Below are positions 20,400-33,444 of a stretch of DNA of 64,000 nucleotides, piece by piece. The notes beneath the pieces are model-generated. The model worked only from the letters and a program-made list of their open reading frames with translations. It had not been told where the DNA came from and made no database searches. Both the position numbers and the translations under genes were made by a program. Source of the stretch: Procambarus clarkii (lineage: Eukaryota > Arthropoda > Malacostraca > Decapoda > Cambaridae); NCBI RefSeq assembly GCF_040958095.1, contig NC_091198.1, forward strand, positions 28,373,647-28,437,646, written 5' to 3'. Every line of letters begins with the position of its first letter. Positions within the stretch are counted from its first letter, which is position 1.

Positions 20400-20579
20400 A
20401 TGAGAGGCGGGGTGAAATGTTTGAAGCTATGGCTGGCTGGAGTTAGTCTGGTGGTAGGAATGGTACTGGCAAGTCCTCCAGCTCTCGTCTGTGCCAGTAA
20501 CGAAGTGCAGCTGACATATATGTGGGAGCCTGATGTGATCTTGCTGACCCAAGTCCAGTCTGCAGTGTATGAGTATTGA
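20400..20579 (+). CDS. Small putative secreted protein, 59 aa
   Basis: ATG to TGA, 59 codons. The N-terminus is basic (MRGGVKCLK), followed by a hydrophobic stretch (LWLAGVSLVVGMVLA) and a small-residue region ending VCAS, a typical signal peptide with cleavage around residue 32. The remainder (NEVQLTYMWEPD, then VQSAVYEY) matches nothing I know. The duplicate at 63270-63449 keeps the frame with two residue changes. A GTATGAGT inside the last codons could be a splice donor, so this may be a first exon. It lies next to a Helitron end. Confidence 0.4.
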   Translation: MRGGVKCLKLWLAGVSLVVGMVLASPPALVCASNEVQLTYMWEPDVILLTQVQSAVYEY

Positions 20580-20623
20580 CTGTAAGACTAACCTGGGTGT
20601 AGCGTTGTAATAATCATTCAGTA

Positions 20624-20668
20624 CTAGCTGTACCCGGCCACGCGTTGCTGTGGCTCAGCAACGCATGT
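20624..20668 (-). mobile_element. Helitron 3'-end remnant
   Basis: On the minus strand: GCCACAGCAACGCGTGGC hairpin, CGGGTACAG, then CTAG, followed by T. This is the same terminus as the Helitron at 27937-29652. Only about 45 bp remain before R2 begins. Confidence 0.7.
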
Positions 20669-20677
20669 GCTCCTAAC

Positions 20678-21970
20678 GCCTCATGTTGCGACCGGTGTTC
20701 GGGATCTGCGAGACTGCCACGACGATATTCGACATATCCTTGATGCCCAGGGCCATTCTAATCTCCAGGTGGACACGTTTACTCGTCCCCCTCGTGGTAG
20801 TCGCCGTCAACCCCTTCGGGTTGTGCAGATTACCTTTGATGGTCGGACCCCTTCCACCCTCTGTCATTCTTGCTGGTGCCAGGTGCTCTGTCCAGGAGTA
20901 CATTCCTTCTCCTAGGCTCTGAAACAAGTGCTGGAGGTTTGGGCATAGGTGCCCTCCGCTGCTCTGTGACTGTCTCTCTCTGTCCTTTGTGTGGTGGCGA
21001 TGGTCACTCTAAGTCGGAATGCACTTCTCCCCGGGCTCGTTGCCTCAGCTGCGGTGAGGCCCATCCTACCTTCTGTGCGTGTGTCCATTACAAGCTTGAG
21101 GCAGCCGTCCTCAACTTGAAGAACCGGGAGCGTTTATCTTTTCTTGAGGCGGGGCACCAGGTTCGCCGGCTCCCGCCTTATGCTAATATCTCTTATGCTC
21201 GCCTGTTACGCTCTTCCTCTCCTCATCCTTCCCACCTTCCTCAGACTCACAACCGTTTCCGAGCCTTGGACCCTGATACGCCCACTGCCCCCTCCTCTGT
21301 TCCTTTGAGTTCTGTCCCGAAGGATCCACCTCCTGGTCCTCTGTCTGGGGTTCCCCTCCTTTCTGCCCGGTCTGTCTCGTCTCCTGTGTCTTCTTCCTCG
21401 TCTCCCTCTGTTCCTTCTTCCCATCCTTCCCCTCCGTCTGTTGTATCTCCCCACCGCCTGTCGGTGCAGGCTGATGTCCATTGCTCTCCAAACGGCCGTC
21501 GTGTGTGCTCTCGATCGGCTTCTCCTGTTGAGACGCTCGAATCCGTTGCCCGGTACATAGTTGCTGGGACACCTATCTCTTTCCGTCAGAAGCGTAAGCC
21601 TGGCTCCTCTCCTTCCTCCTCCCCGGCGGGTAAGATGGTTTCGTTTTCTTCCTCGGCCCCTACTTCTGCCTCTATCGCACCTTCCCCTCCCGTTTCGGTG
21701 GTTGCGCCCCCTGTTCCTGCTATGGAGGTTTCTTTGGCCCCCACTTCCCTCTCGGTTGCTGCCCTTGCTGAGGTGCGCTCCCCTCTTTCTACTCCCCCTC
21801 TTCCTGCTGCTGTCCTTGACTGCTCCTCTCCGTTGTCTCCTCCTCTTCCTCCTCCTGATCCGGACCCCGCCCACCCACCTCTGGTCTGTTCTCCCGCTTC
21901 CTTCCCTTCGTCTTTGCTCAGTTTACCTATGCCCCCTAACCCTGACTTTGCTGACCCTGATATTCTTTAA
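20678..21970 (+). pseudogene. R2 ORF1: gag, truncated and frameshifted
   Basis: Frame changes near 20850 (extra C) and 20945 (extra base in GGGCATAGGTG). The first knuckle reads stop-NKCWRFGH because TGC is TGA. The second (CPLCGGDGHSKSEC) and third (CLSCGEAHPTFCAC, shortened) lie in the 366-codon open stretch 20870-21970, which ends DPDIL. The Pro/Ser-rich tail is intact. Not functional. Confidence 0.8.
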
Positions 21971-21974
21971 TGTG

Positions 21975-24900
21975 CTGTATTACTCTTTTACCTTTGTTTC
22001 TTCCTTGTTCTCTGTTGTTGTCCTTTCTCTTCTCGTCGATGTCTATTCTTCAATGGAACGTTCGAGGTTCTTACGCCAAATTCCTCGAACTCCAACTTCT
22101 GATTTTGCGGTTTTCGCCCCTTTGTGTCTGTCTCCAGGAGCCGATGCTTAGTGCTCGTTCTGGTCGTTTTCGTGGGTATTCCTTTCTCCCCCCCCCCCCC
22201 CCAGCTGTTGCTGAGGCTCCTAATTCTTCTGTTCTCTTGATTCGCACTGATGTTCCCTTTGTCCCCTTACTTTTTCCTTTGCCTCTCCATTGTTCTACTG
22301 CTCGTGTCTTTGTGGGGAAATGGTACACAAGTTGCTCCATTTCTCCCCCCCCCCCCCCCCCGAGTGTCCCGATTTCTCTTCCTGATCTGAATCACCTCCA
22401 GGACTCCTTGCCGGAGCTTGTGCTCCTGCTAGGTGATTTCAATTGTCGTCATTCATCATTGGGGTGATGTTCTGACGAATACCCGAGGTCGCTTTCTTGA
22501 GCCGTTTCTCCTCTCTTCTTCCCTATCTCTTCTGAATTCTGGTGAGCCCACTCATTTGGACTCGCGGACTCGCACCCTTTCCTGTCTTGATCTTTCTCTT
22601 TGCTCTTCTTCTATTTACTTAGATTTCACGTGGTAGGTTCTTGATGACCTCCATGGCAGTGACCATTTCCCCATCCTTGTTTCCTTTAACTCTTTTCGTC
22701 CTTCCCTCTCCTTCGCAAGGTGGCAGTTTGCTAAAGCGGACTGGAACCTATTTACCCTCAGTGCTGCTCTCTCTGACCTCCCCTTTCTGCCTCTCCCTCA
22801 CGTTCTCCTCCTTTTTCATGACACTGTCTTCGACGCTGCCCTCCGCTCTATTCCTCGCTCTTCCTCTTGGGGTCCGCGGAAGTGCGTTCCCTGGTGGAGT
22901 TTGGACTGTGCTCGGGCTGTCCATTGTAAGCGTGCAGCCTGGAAGAGGCACCGACGTCGGCAGACGGCCAATTCTTTTCTTTTCTTTCGGAAAGCGATTG
23001 CGGTGGGCCGTAGGGCCATCCGTACGGCTAAACGTGAATGTTAGGCATCATATGTCTCCACAATTACGTCCGAAACTCCACTGCCACAGATCTATAAGCA
23101 TATCCGCAAGATAGCGGGTAAGTTCGTTCCCGATGTTTCACCGGTCCTTCACCTCCGTGGTACACTTGTGGCGGACCCGTTGCAGGTTGCTACCTAACTG
23201 GGTTCCCACTTTTCTTCTGTTAGCTCTGGTCTTCATCTTCCCCAATCTTTCTTTCTTTGTAAACCTGTCCTTGAGTCTCGTCCTTTAGATTTCTGCACTC
23301 GTCTTCGACTTTCCTATAACAATCCCTTCTCTCTCTCTGAATTTCAATCTGCCCTGGCCCTCTGCGGTTCAATGGCTGCGGGCTTCGATGGTATTCATTA
23401 TGAGATGCTTCGCCATTTCTTTCCGTGCACGTTTCAGTATTTACTGAGTCTGTATAATCGGATCTAGGAGTCGTCAGTCCCTGAGGACTGGCTCGATGCC
23501 GTTGTCCTCCCTGTTCGCAAACCAGGGTCTCTGGCAACTTCCCCTAAGGACTTTCGCCCTATTGCCCTCACAAGTTGTGTCTGCAAACTCTTTGAATGTA
23601 TGGTTAACGTTCGTCTGGTGTGGTTCCTGGAACACCATCACCTCTCCCCTTCTCAATTTGGTTTCTGCAAGTGCCGCAGCACGAGAGATGTCCTGGTGAA
23701 CTTGGAGGTCTATATTCGTACTGCTTTTGCTTCGAGGACCTCCTTTGTTGCCGTCCTCTTTGACCTGGAAAAGGGTTACGACACTACTTGGCGATATCAT
23801 ATTCTATCCCAGCTTCATTCTTTTGGCCTTCGTGGTCATCTTCCTCTCTTTCTCCGCAGCTTCCTCTCTCGTCGTTCCTTTCGGGTGCGCCTTGGTACCG
23901 CTCTCTCTGCCTCTTTTCAGCAGTACGAAGGTGTGCCCCAGGGTTGTGTTCTGAACACTACTCTTTTTCTGGTTGCCTTCAATGGTCTTCTTTCCTCTCT
24001 TCCTTCAGGTGTCTTCTCCGCTCTCTATGTCGATAATCTTACCCTTTGCTGCCAGGGTGATGATTCGCCTCTCCTTCAGTGCCGGCTACAACTTGCAATT
24101 GATGCCGTGTCGTCTTGGGCCACCGATCATGGCTTCAAGTTCTCTACTTCTAAGACTTGTGCCATGTCTTTTACTCGGAAACGAGTCGTTCTTCGTCCCT
24201 CTTTGTCACTTTATGGTCATCCCCTTGAGTACAAAGATTCCGCAAAGCTTTTGGGGTTATTCCTTGACACTCGTTTGTCTTGGTCTCCCCATATCTCTTA
24301 CCTCCGTATTGAGTGCTCTAAGGCCCTTACCCTTCTTCGGGTATTGTCCCATACTTCTTGGAGAGCGGATAGGCGCACTCTCCTTGCTTTACATTCCTCT
24401 CTCGTCCTGTCTAAGCTCGATTATGGTTGCCCTGCTTACTCATCTGCTTCTCCTTCTACTCTTCGCCGTCTTGATGCTTTGCACCATACTGGGTTGCGCC
24501 TCAGTTCTGGTGCCTTGCGTTCGACTCCCGTCCTTAGCTTGTATGTTGACACTGGCTTCCTGTCTCTCCAGGACAGCCGTGATCGCTACTGTCTTCGCTA
24601 TCTTGCGTGGTCCTTACAACATCCTTCCTCTTGCCTCTGTCGTGCTTCAACTTTTACCTTTCCTGCGGTTCCTGTTCCTCTTCACCACCACCCTCTTTCT
24701 GCCCGGTTATCTCGCTTACAGGATTCTCTTTCCGTTCGTGTTTCTAATGTTTCTCCTCGTGTTGTTCCTTCTTGGCCCCCGTGGAGAGTCCCCCTTCCGC
24801 AGTTTTGTACATTCCTTGACCCCGCATCACTAAAGCTTTTACCCCTCCTACGGTTCTAAAACGCCTTTTCCTTGCGCACTTTTCTTTTCACTTCCGCTCC

Positions 24901-25728
24901 GTTTCTGTCTTCACCGATGGGTCTAAGTCTGCAGACGGAGTTAACTACTATGTTGTTTTTCCTGATCGGACTTATATGTGTCACTTACCTCCAGAGACTA
25001 GCATCTTTACAGCGGAACTTTATGCTATTCTCTATGCTCTTCGTCTCCTGCTTTCTCGTTGTCAGTCTTCCTTTGTAGATGTTGTCGACTCTCGTAGTGC
25101 CCTCACGGCTCTCGGGTCCTTTAATCCGGTTCATCCAGTAGTTGTCGATATCCAGCATTGGCTGTTTCTTGTTCACAGTATATGTATGTCGGTTAAGTTT
25201 TGTCGGGTTCCCAGCCATATTGGTGTGTCTTTAAATGAGTGTGCGGATGCTGCCGCTAAGGAAGCTGTCCGCTCTTGTCCCACCTCTCGTAAAGGTATTT
25301 CAAATTTCGACTTTTACCCGGTTATCCATTCCTTCATCCTTATCCGTTGGCAGGCTTCTTGGTCGTCTGTTACTGGTAACAAACTACATACTCTTAAATG
25401 TTGTGTTTCCTCGTGGCCGTCCTCCTACCACTGTAACCGTCGATGGGAAACAGCTGTGGCGAGGTTGCGTATTGGCCATACTTGCTTAACCCATGGTCAC
25501 TTGATGGAGCGCCGCCCTGCTCCTTATTGTACTAATGGCATTGTCCCTCTTACGGTCGTGCATGTCCTTCTAGAATGTCCTGACTTCCAGGACGAGCATG
25601 TGTTTTGCTTTCCGACTGCCCCTCGCGGTCGCCTGTCCCTCAATAGCATTCTTGGTGACTCGGATACTTTTGATATCATTCGCCTTATGCGTTTTTGTTC
25701 TCGTATTGGCATCCTTGGTGATATTTAG
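21975..25728 (+). pseudogene. R2 ORF2: endonuclease, RT and RNase H (broken)
   Basis: Endonuclease start LQWNVRGSYAKF (about 22040) and LLLGDFNCRHS (22430), then frameshifts and stops, including TAG at FTW-stop (22634). RT is open from about 23600 to 24859 with FDLEKGYDTTW (Ala to Gly), PQGCVLN and ALYVDNLTLC, where the second catalytic Asp of the YVDD box is Asn. RNase H (24872-25728) shows FTDGSKSADG, AELYAILYALR, VDSRSALTAL and SHIGVSLNECADAAAKEA. The D to N change alone would abolish RT chemistry. Confidence 0.85.
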
Positions 25729-25859
25729 CGCCCTCTGATTATTCCGCACATTTGATGGTACTACATAGCCTTCCCGGTTTGGTGCCTTCTTTTGATAATT
25801 ACTTACTGATCCACGCACGGCATAGCAGTGCGCGCAAGACGTTAACTAATACTTCTTCA

Positions 25860-27540
25860 GAAACTTGTATATCGGAAAGCGCAAGCAGTATGCTTCCCAA
25901 ATCATCCACAGGTCAGAGGGCATTCAGCCACCAGGCGGTGCCCTCGGCTGAGACATCTTATCCGGCACCCTTTAAACAAACTCCTTCACGGTCGATACCC
26001 AGACAGTGGAAGTGCACCACGGGATCGGAAGCACCCTACACCGGACCCCAACAGGGCACGAACCCCGCAGTCGGAACTAGGCTTCCCCTAGTCCAGGACA
26101 ACGAAGGAGAGGGAACCGCAGGGGATGCAGGCGCAACATCGACCGCATCACAGGGCACAGGAGCCGAGGCACCTCGGCGCATATCTTTCCGCAACACCAC
26201 GACGAGGTCCCGATCATCAGGGGCAACCCCCCACTGCGGGGACCCAACAGCTTGAGACGCAGGAGGGCGGGCACAGGCAGCAACTTCGGAGCCTCGTACA
26301 GCACCATCATCCACGGCGGGGGATGCCAGGTGAGCACCATACTCCCCCACCTCCTCCCAAGGCACACCACGAAGGGAAGACACTCCGAGCCCGCCGCGAA
26401 CGCTTCGAGACAGGCTGCACCACACCACGCCCAGCAGGCCCCTCCGCAGGCATGGCCACCATCTTCACATCCACACAGGCCACTCCCACACCGTCCGAAG
26501 AGTCCACAGAGGCCACATCGCCCGCACTGTCCACATCATCCAGGGAAACAGCCTCAGAACACCGACGCGCACGCTTCTGCAAAGAGATGGATAGAGCAGA
26601 ACTACAGGCGCCAACACACACAGGCACGGCAGGCACTTCCCCCTGCCAAACCATACCTCCAAAACAGCAGAACCCGCATCCCCAGGAGACGGTACCACAT
26701 CGACAGGCGGGGGTGGGACATGAACCTCCACCGGGACATCCCGCACTACACGCAGCGCAGGCGACGGCCCGACACCCACACACACCGGCTCAACAACCCC
26801 AGGGGCCACAGCAGTCACCAGACGTGTCGAACAGGCCGTAGAATTCGCCTCAATAGGCGGAGCAGCAGACAGGCAATCAGGCACCTCAGGCACAGCACCC
26901 ACTCCGCCCTCAGAACCGTCCGAACACAACAGGGGCGGAAAATCCTCTGCACGAAAAACATGCACCCTACCAGTCACTCCCACGTCGCACCCTGCAGCCA
27001 GATGACCTCGTGACCACACCGGTAACAGGTGCGCTGTTGATGCCGATACTGGCGGAGTGTGTAACCCAACACGGACATTGATGACAGTACATTATACTTC
27101 AGCGACATCGTCAGGGTGCGGGAGCCGTCAAGCATACCAACACAGTGCCCGGCAACGACCTTGTTCCAACGAACACTTAACACTGTCCAAAATCGTTCAA
27201 AACAGGAGGTCAAGAAGTCGTCCGGTAATTCGAAGGGGGCACCATACACCGCCACAGTCGTCAAGGTGACACTAGGATTCACCACCTTAACAGAACCAGC
27301 AGTATCTGGGAGAGTTTAAACACGCCCCTCACACCGCTCGAGAAAAGCCTGAAAGGCAGCCTGGAGGCGGAACTTGACCACAGCACGGTTGTCCTGAAGC
27401 AGCTGGATGCCCACAAGGTCCGACAGCTGCACGTGGAGCACGTCCACCAGGGCGACACCAACCAACGAATGGTCCACTGGCACCGTAAATGCCAGACAAG
27501 CCGACAAAGTCCTCTTCACTGGAGGGCGAGAAGTCCCCAT
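25860..27540 (-). pseudogene. Divergent G gag-like pseudogene
   Basis: On the minus strand from an ATG at 27540: MGTSRPPVKRTLSACLAF aligns with the N-terminus of G-A (PPVKRR...LEF), followed by VKFRLQAAFQAFLERCEGR, then (after a frameshift near 27300) VAVYGAPFELPDDF and LSVRWNKVVAG. The knuckle is CYRCGHEVIWLQ, damaged after the second Cys. Further pieces run to about 25900 with several frameshifts. The amino-acid divergence from G-A is large, so it represents a different subfamily. Confidence 0.7.
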
Positions 27541-27936
27541 GGCTAAGTCAAACGTCACCCTGTCAGTGGCAAACCTCCACCAGCAATCACCCAACATAAA
27601 CACGAGCCAGGAGCGGAGAGACCTGAGGAACGTCCGACCGGGCCGGTGGTCACCATGCAACTCTCTAAACTACTCACACATAGACTAGGGCTCGCCTTAG
27701 ACAATTCAAAGAATCTCTGACAGCCAGCAGTTTCTTCCGTGGCGGTGTAGATAAGATTGACTACATTAAAATTTGTAACTGAAATCGTGTTCTTCAGTAC
27801 TTCCATAATTTCCTAAAATTTCTACGTCCTTTATAAAATCTAATGAATTAGAAGGAACGTTGGTGCTAAATTATACTTTAAGGAATGAATTTTTGGGAGT
27901 GTTGTCAGATACAATTCCTCAGAATAGTTTTATATA
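27541..27936. other. Spacer before the Helitron
   Basis: AT-rich unique sequence. I see no gene or clear repeat. Confidence 0.5.
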
Positions 27937-29820
<1,884 letters not shown>

Positions 29821-30208
29821 ATTTAGAAGTACCACCACTGGTCCAATTGAAGGGACCCACATCCTCGAAGAAGAAAATAAAGAGTGTTGAGAAAAGACCT
29901 TGTGGATTGTCACTGAACACTTTAATCTTTTCCTCTCCTACCACCCTTATTATTTTTTATTAATTCGTTTTATTTAATTTTATTGCATTGCTACAGTTTA
30001 CAGAGACCGCACACTTATATAACAATATAACAGTCAGTGTTCAAAGACTTCGTCCATCTCTTCGGAGGTCGGGTGCGTACCCAAGATACAGCACGTATAT
30101 TCCCTCTGAACCGCAACACTGAGGTGCTGGAACATGAAATTGGCCGCTCTTGAGTCTTTAGTTTTCCCAATGAGGTCCTCACCAGTAGTATGAAGTATGC
30201 CAATGACG
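29821..30208. other. Non-coding stretch
   Basis: No gene recognised. GCCAATGACGTGCA at 30199-30212 is the inverse of the core of the minisatellite that follows, so the junction can form a hairpin. Confidence 0.5.
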
Positions 30209-30410
30209 TGCAATTTTGTTTTTTTTCCATGCACGTCATTGGCACATGGGTTTTACGAACTTTTTTCTCCATGCACGTCATTGGCACATGGGTTTTAGGA
30301 ACTTTTTTCTCCATGCACGTCATTGGCACATAGGTTTTACGAACTTTTTTCTCCATGCACGTCATTGGCACATGGGTTTTACAAACATTTTTCTCCATGC
30401 CAGTCTTCAA
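30209..30410. repeat. 42-bp minisatellite, four to five units
   Basis: Units of exactly 42 bp (CCATGCACGTCATTGGCACA, then GGGTTTTACGAAC and a T run ending CT) repeat from about 30226 to 30406. Because 42 is a multiple of three, both strands stay open; the minus frame reads METKK-like 14-residue units (MEKKVRKTHVPMTC). Coding status unknown. Confidence 0.8.
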
Positions 30411-31545
30411 TTTGCCTGGGGGTAGGATTAAAATGCCGGTCCCTGGCATACCCAAATTTCGTTAGCCCAGTGACCCTGCACAGACATTGCTAATGGTCAA
30501 TGACGTCACCAGCTAGCCGCTCAGCGTTCCTGTACTGGCACGTTCAAGGGGATTAAAAAGCCGGTCTATGAGTCGTGTGTTTTGCGATACAACAGTGACC
30601 TTGAAACCTAATGTAAAATACCATCATCCCTAGTCTATTTTTAATTTCATATTTACTTCCAACCATCGCCCATTACATTTATCAAAGGGGATCATGTATG
30701 TGAGGGAAGAACATAACGTCAGCACTGCAAGAAGTTATGTGTGTATTTTCAAGTTCGTCTCCTGCTGCCTGTATTTACCCAGGTCTTTTTTCCTAAATAT
30801 AAAACTTATCCAATTCATTCCTATTCTGTTTCATGTTGATACGTTTAATAGGTTATTAATATTCCCCTTGGCTATGACCATTCAGTCACACCTCTATCAT
30901 GTCACCCCTATTTCTTCTTCGTCGTCGTTCTAGAGAATGTGATTTGAGCTTTGACAATCTTTCTTGAAGGATCGTTTATTATGCATAGGGCAAAAATAAA
31001 ATGAAAAAACTGCTATCAGTCGTTTATATGAAAAAACAGAGCCCTGGGCATTGGCGATTTCAATGCGAGTTCAGTAGTAACCCTATCCTCATACACGTCT
31101 CACATTCGCTCAAAACATACCTCCCACACCTTACTGTAGCATATAACAAATAAAAAAAATGCTCATTCAGTAAAGCAAGCCTCTCATGTTTTAAAATAAG
31201 GCCTTCTGCAGTTACCTTCTTTGTGACGTCATCAACCCTAATACGGCGCGAGGCGGCAACGCGCTAAATGCGGATCCCAGGAGGTTCACACAAAAGTGTG
31301 AACTCTTAATCTGGCTTAATACCTCAAGTGTACTCTGTGCTTCATCAAAGTTGATATTCAGCTACAATAGCTCGTATTTTCGCTCATTGCTTATATTTTC
31401 TGTTATTCGTAAACCCAATCAAACCATCCTAACCTAACTTATTATATATAACAAACAAATACATTCTACAGACCAGTTATTGTTGTTGTTTAGTGACATC
31501 GTGAAAAGCGACCTCAGGTATAGGGATAAGGTATTGCTGGCCATT
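30411..31545. other. Unique non-coding stretch
   Basis: About 1.1 kb without recognisable gene, repeat or conserved motif. Confidence 0.5.
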
Positions 31546-31599
31546 AGCATATAGGTGTCAAGGTATTACAGCGCCTGACTGGTCAACTATGTATGACGT
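31546..31599 (+). repeat. 54-bp perfect inverted repeat, arm 1
   Basis: Exact reverse complement of 32704-32757. The two arms bracket 1.1 kb that contains both perfect hammerhead-like palindromes. Confidence 0.85.
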
Positions 31600-32253
31600 C
31601 ACCAGATAACCAATGCGCTCTTTTGCGTCCTACTTGCATGTGTATTTGATGTTACATGCTCATATTTGATGTTACATGCTCGTTCCCATGCTCCCAGTGG
31701 AGCATGGGAATGGACGTCAGCTGGGAGTGTTGCCATTTCCGGAGTGTTCCAGAATTGTGAAGAGGCGGAGAGAAGGCTGCTCATTTATTCCTTTGCCATG
31801 TTGTTGATGCAGAGTTATGATTCTTTGATCTTTTAAGTAAACTACAAAACCACCTCCGTGTTTGTGTCAACCCTCCGTTACCTTGTTGCTATTGAGACTA
31901 TCTAAGAGTGAGTGATTTAAACATATACTTACCTGTTACCAAATTTATTAGTATTCCCTGGGGCCACTACTATATTACAACTATTCCACTGAGGTGTTAC
32001 TGGACATGGCAAACACCAGTTGGCGACCTATAGTGAGCGGTAGAGCCCTCTGTCGGGGCGGGCACATGATCAAGTGAAGTGATTGTGTTCTCACTCGTCT
32101 TTAGGTTACGAGGCCAGCTGGAGACAGACTGAGAGACTCTCCTAGTGAACAGTGGCACCGTGAGGATCGAGTGCAGACCCATGGGGGCTACAGTAAGTAA
32201 CGTTTATCACTACTAATACTTGGTGGTGACTGGATAGAGAAAGAGACACCCCG

Positions 32254-32305
<52 letters not shown>

Positions 32306-32333
32306 ACAATGATCACAAAAACACTGATCCAAG
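31600..32333. other. Unique sequence with hairpin and TA run
   Basis: Holds a 20-bp direct repeat (ATTTGATGTTACATGCTC twice, 31646-31682), a perfect 12-bp hairpin (TTCCCATGCTCC/GGAGCATGGGAA, 31683-31710), then unique sequence and a TA run (32258-32302). No gene recognised. Confidence 0.55.
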
Positions 32334-32492
32334 TATGCAGAATAACCACATATGAAAAATAGAAAATGCTTAACGCGTTTTCGGCTAATTCGCCTTCATC
32401 AGAGCAAAGTAGAATCATTCTACTTTGCTCTGATGAAGGCGAATTAGCCGAAAACGCGTTAAGCATTTTCTATTTTTCATATGTGGTTATTC

Positions 32493-32498
<6 letters not shown>
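32334..32498. repeat. Perfect palindrome with hammerhead-like core, copy 2
   Basis: Arms 32334-32415 and 32417-32498 are exact reverse complements around a single C. On the plus strand the right arm has TGCT (32426-32429), CTGATGA (32430-32436), GGC/GCC stem (32438-32440 with 32447-32449), GAAA (32450-32453), self-complementary AACGCGTT (32453-32460), A (32461), then AGCA (32462-32465) able to pair with TGCT. That order matches a type I hammerhead with an open stem I and a palindromic, dimer-type stem III. An extra A (32437) disturbs stem II. Confidence 0.75.
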
Positions 32499-32528
<30 letters not shown>

Positions 32529-32534
<6 letters not shown>

Positions 32535-32693
32535 GAATAACCACATATGAAAAATAGAAAATGCTTAACGCGTTTTCGGCTAATTCGCCTTCATCAGAGC
32601 AAAGTAGAATGATTCTACTTTGCTCTGATGAAGGCGAATTAGCCGAAAACGCGTTAAGCATTTTCTATTTTTCATATGTGGTTATTCTGCATA
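32529..32693. repeat. Perfect palindrome with hammerhead-like core, copy 3
   Basis: Arms 32529-32610 and 32612-32693 around a single G; sequence as in the preceding copy. The two palindromes are separated only by a TA run, giving four alternating arms. Confidence 0.75.
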
Positions 32694-32703
32694 CTTCATA
32701 CAT

Positions 32704-32757
32704 ACGTCATACATAGTTGACCAGTCAGGCGCTGTAATACCTTGACACCTATATGCT
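32704..32757 (-). repeat. 54-bp perfect inverted repeat, arm 2
   Basis: Exact reverse complement of 31546-31599. Confidence 0.85.
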
Positions 32758-32761
32758 ATGC

Positions 32762-33165
32762 ATATATATATATATATATATATGTCGTACCTAGTAGCCA
32801 GAACTCACTTCTCAGCCTACTATTCAAGGCCCGATTTGCCTAATAAGCCAAGTTTTCCTGAATTAATATATTTACTATAATTTTTTTCTTATGAAATGAT
32901 AAAGCAACCCTTTTCTCTATGTATGAGGTAAATTTTTTTTTATTGGAGTTAAAATTAACGTAGATATATGACCGAACCTAACCAACCCTACCTAACCTAA
33001 CCTAACCTATATTTATAGGTAAGGTTAGGTTAGGTAGCCAAAAAAAGCTAGGTTAGGTTAGGTAGGTTAGGTAGACGAAAAAATATTAATTCATGAAAAC
33101 TTGGCTTATTAGGCAAATCGGGCCTTGAATAGTAGGCTGAGAAGTGCGTTCTGGCTATTAGGTAC

Positions 33166-33201
<36 letters not shown>

Positions 33202-33270
33202 GTACCTAATAGCCAGAACGCACTTCTCGGCTTACTATGCAAGGCTCGACTTGCCTAATAGTCCGAGTGA
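32762..33270. repeat. TTAGG-bearing TA-palindrome, copy 5
   Basis: TA run, arm GTCGTACCTAGTAGCCAG, AT-rich body, CCTAACC and TTAGG runs (32972-33075), then a second palindrome around TA at 33168-33198. Same family as 1-170 and 2112-2755. Confidence 0.8.
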
Positions 33271-33444
33271 TTTTCTTTATTTTCCAAAAATTGTTTCTAA
33301 TTGATTTAATTGGAATATTATTATTATTATTATATTATAATATAATATAATGTGTGTTCTTGTACTAATTATCATAATAATAATTGTTGTATTTAATAAT
33401 TATCACTCTTCCTTCTACTTGGTTTTTAAGGACGCCGGCCTCGG

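Larger units (their letters stand above)
7600..21129. repeat. Segmental duplication, unit 1 (partner 51170-64000)
   Basis: R1, C1q-A, G-A, the 59-aa ORF, a Helitron stub and the start of R2 recur in the same order and orientation from 51170 to the window end. The offset drifts from 43564 at the R 3' end to about 42871 at the right end through indels. The largest are one 5' UTR unit of R1 (about 189 bp) and about 457 bp of C1q. The duplication continues beyond 64000. Confidence 0.9.
20678..25808 (+). mobile_element. R2: 5'-truncated R retrotransposon
   Basis: Begins inside gag (TGTTGCGACCGGTGTTCGG) directly after the Helitron stub and runs through gag, endonuclease, RT and RNase H to the GATAATTACTTACT tail. 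The 5' UTR and about the first 200 gag codons are missing. R5 (63550 on) is its duplicate. Both share a +1 C in the GGACCCCTTCC stretch and a TGA in the first knuckle, so those lesions predate the duplication. Confidence 0.85.

Noticed and set aside
26036..27013. Plus-strand ORFs of 238 and 253 codons
   Set aside because: His/Thr/Pro-rich shadows of the minus-strand G wreck, which has homology.
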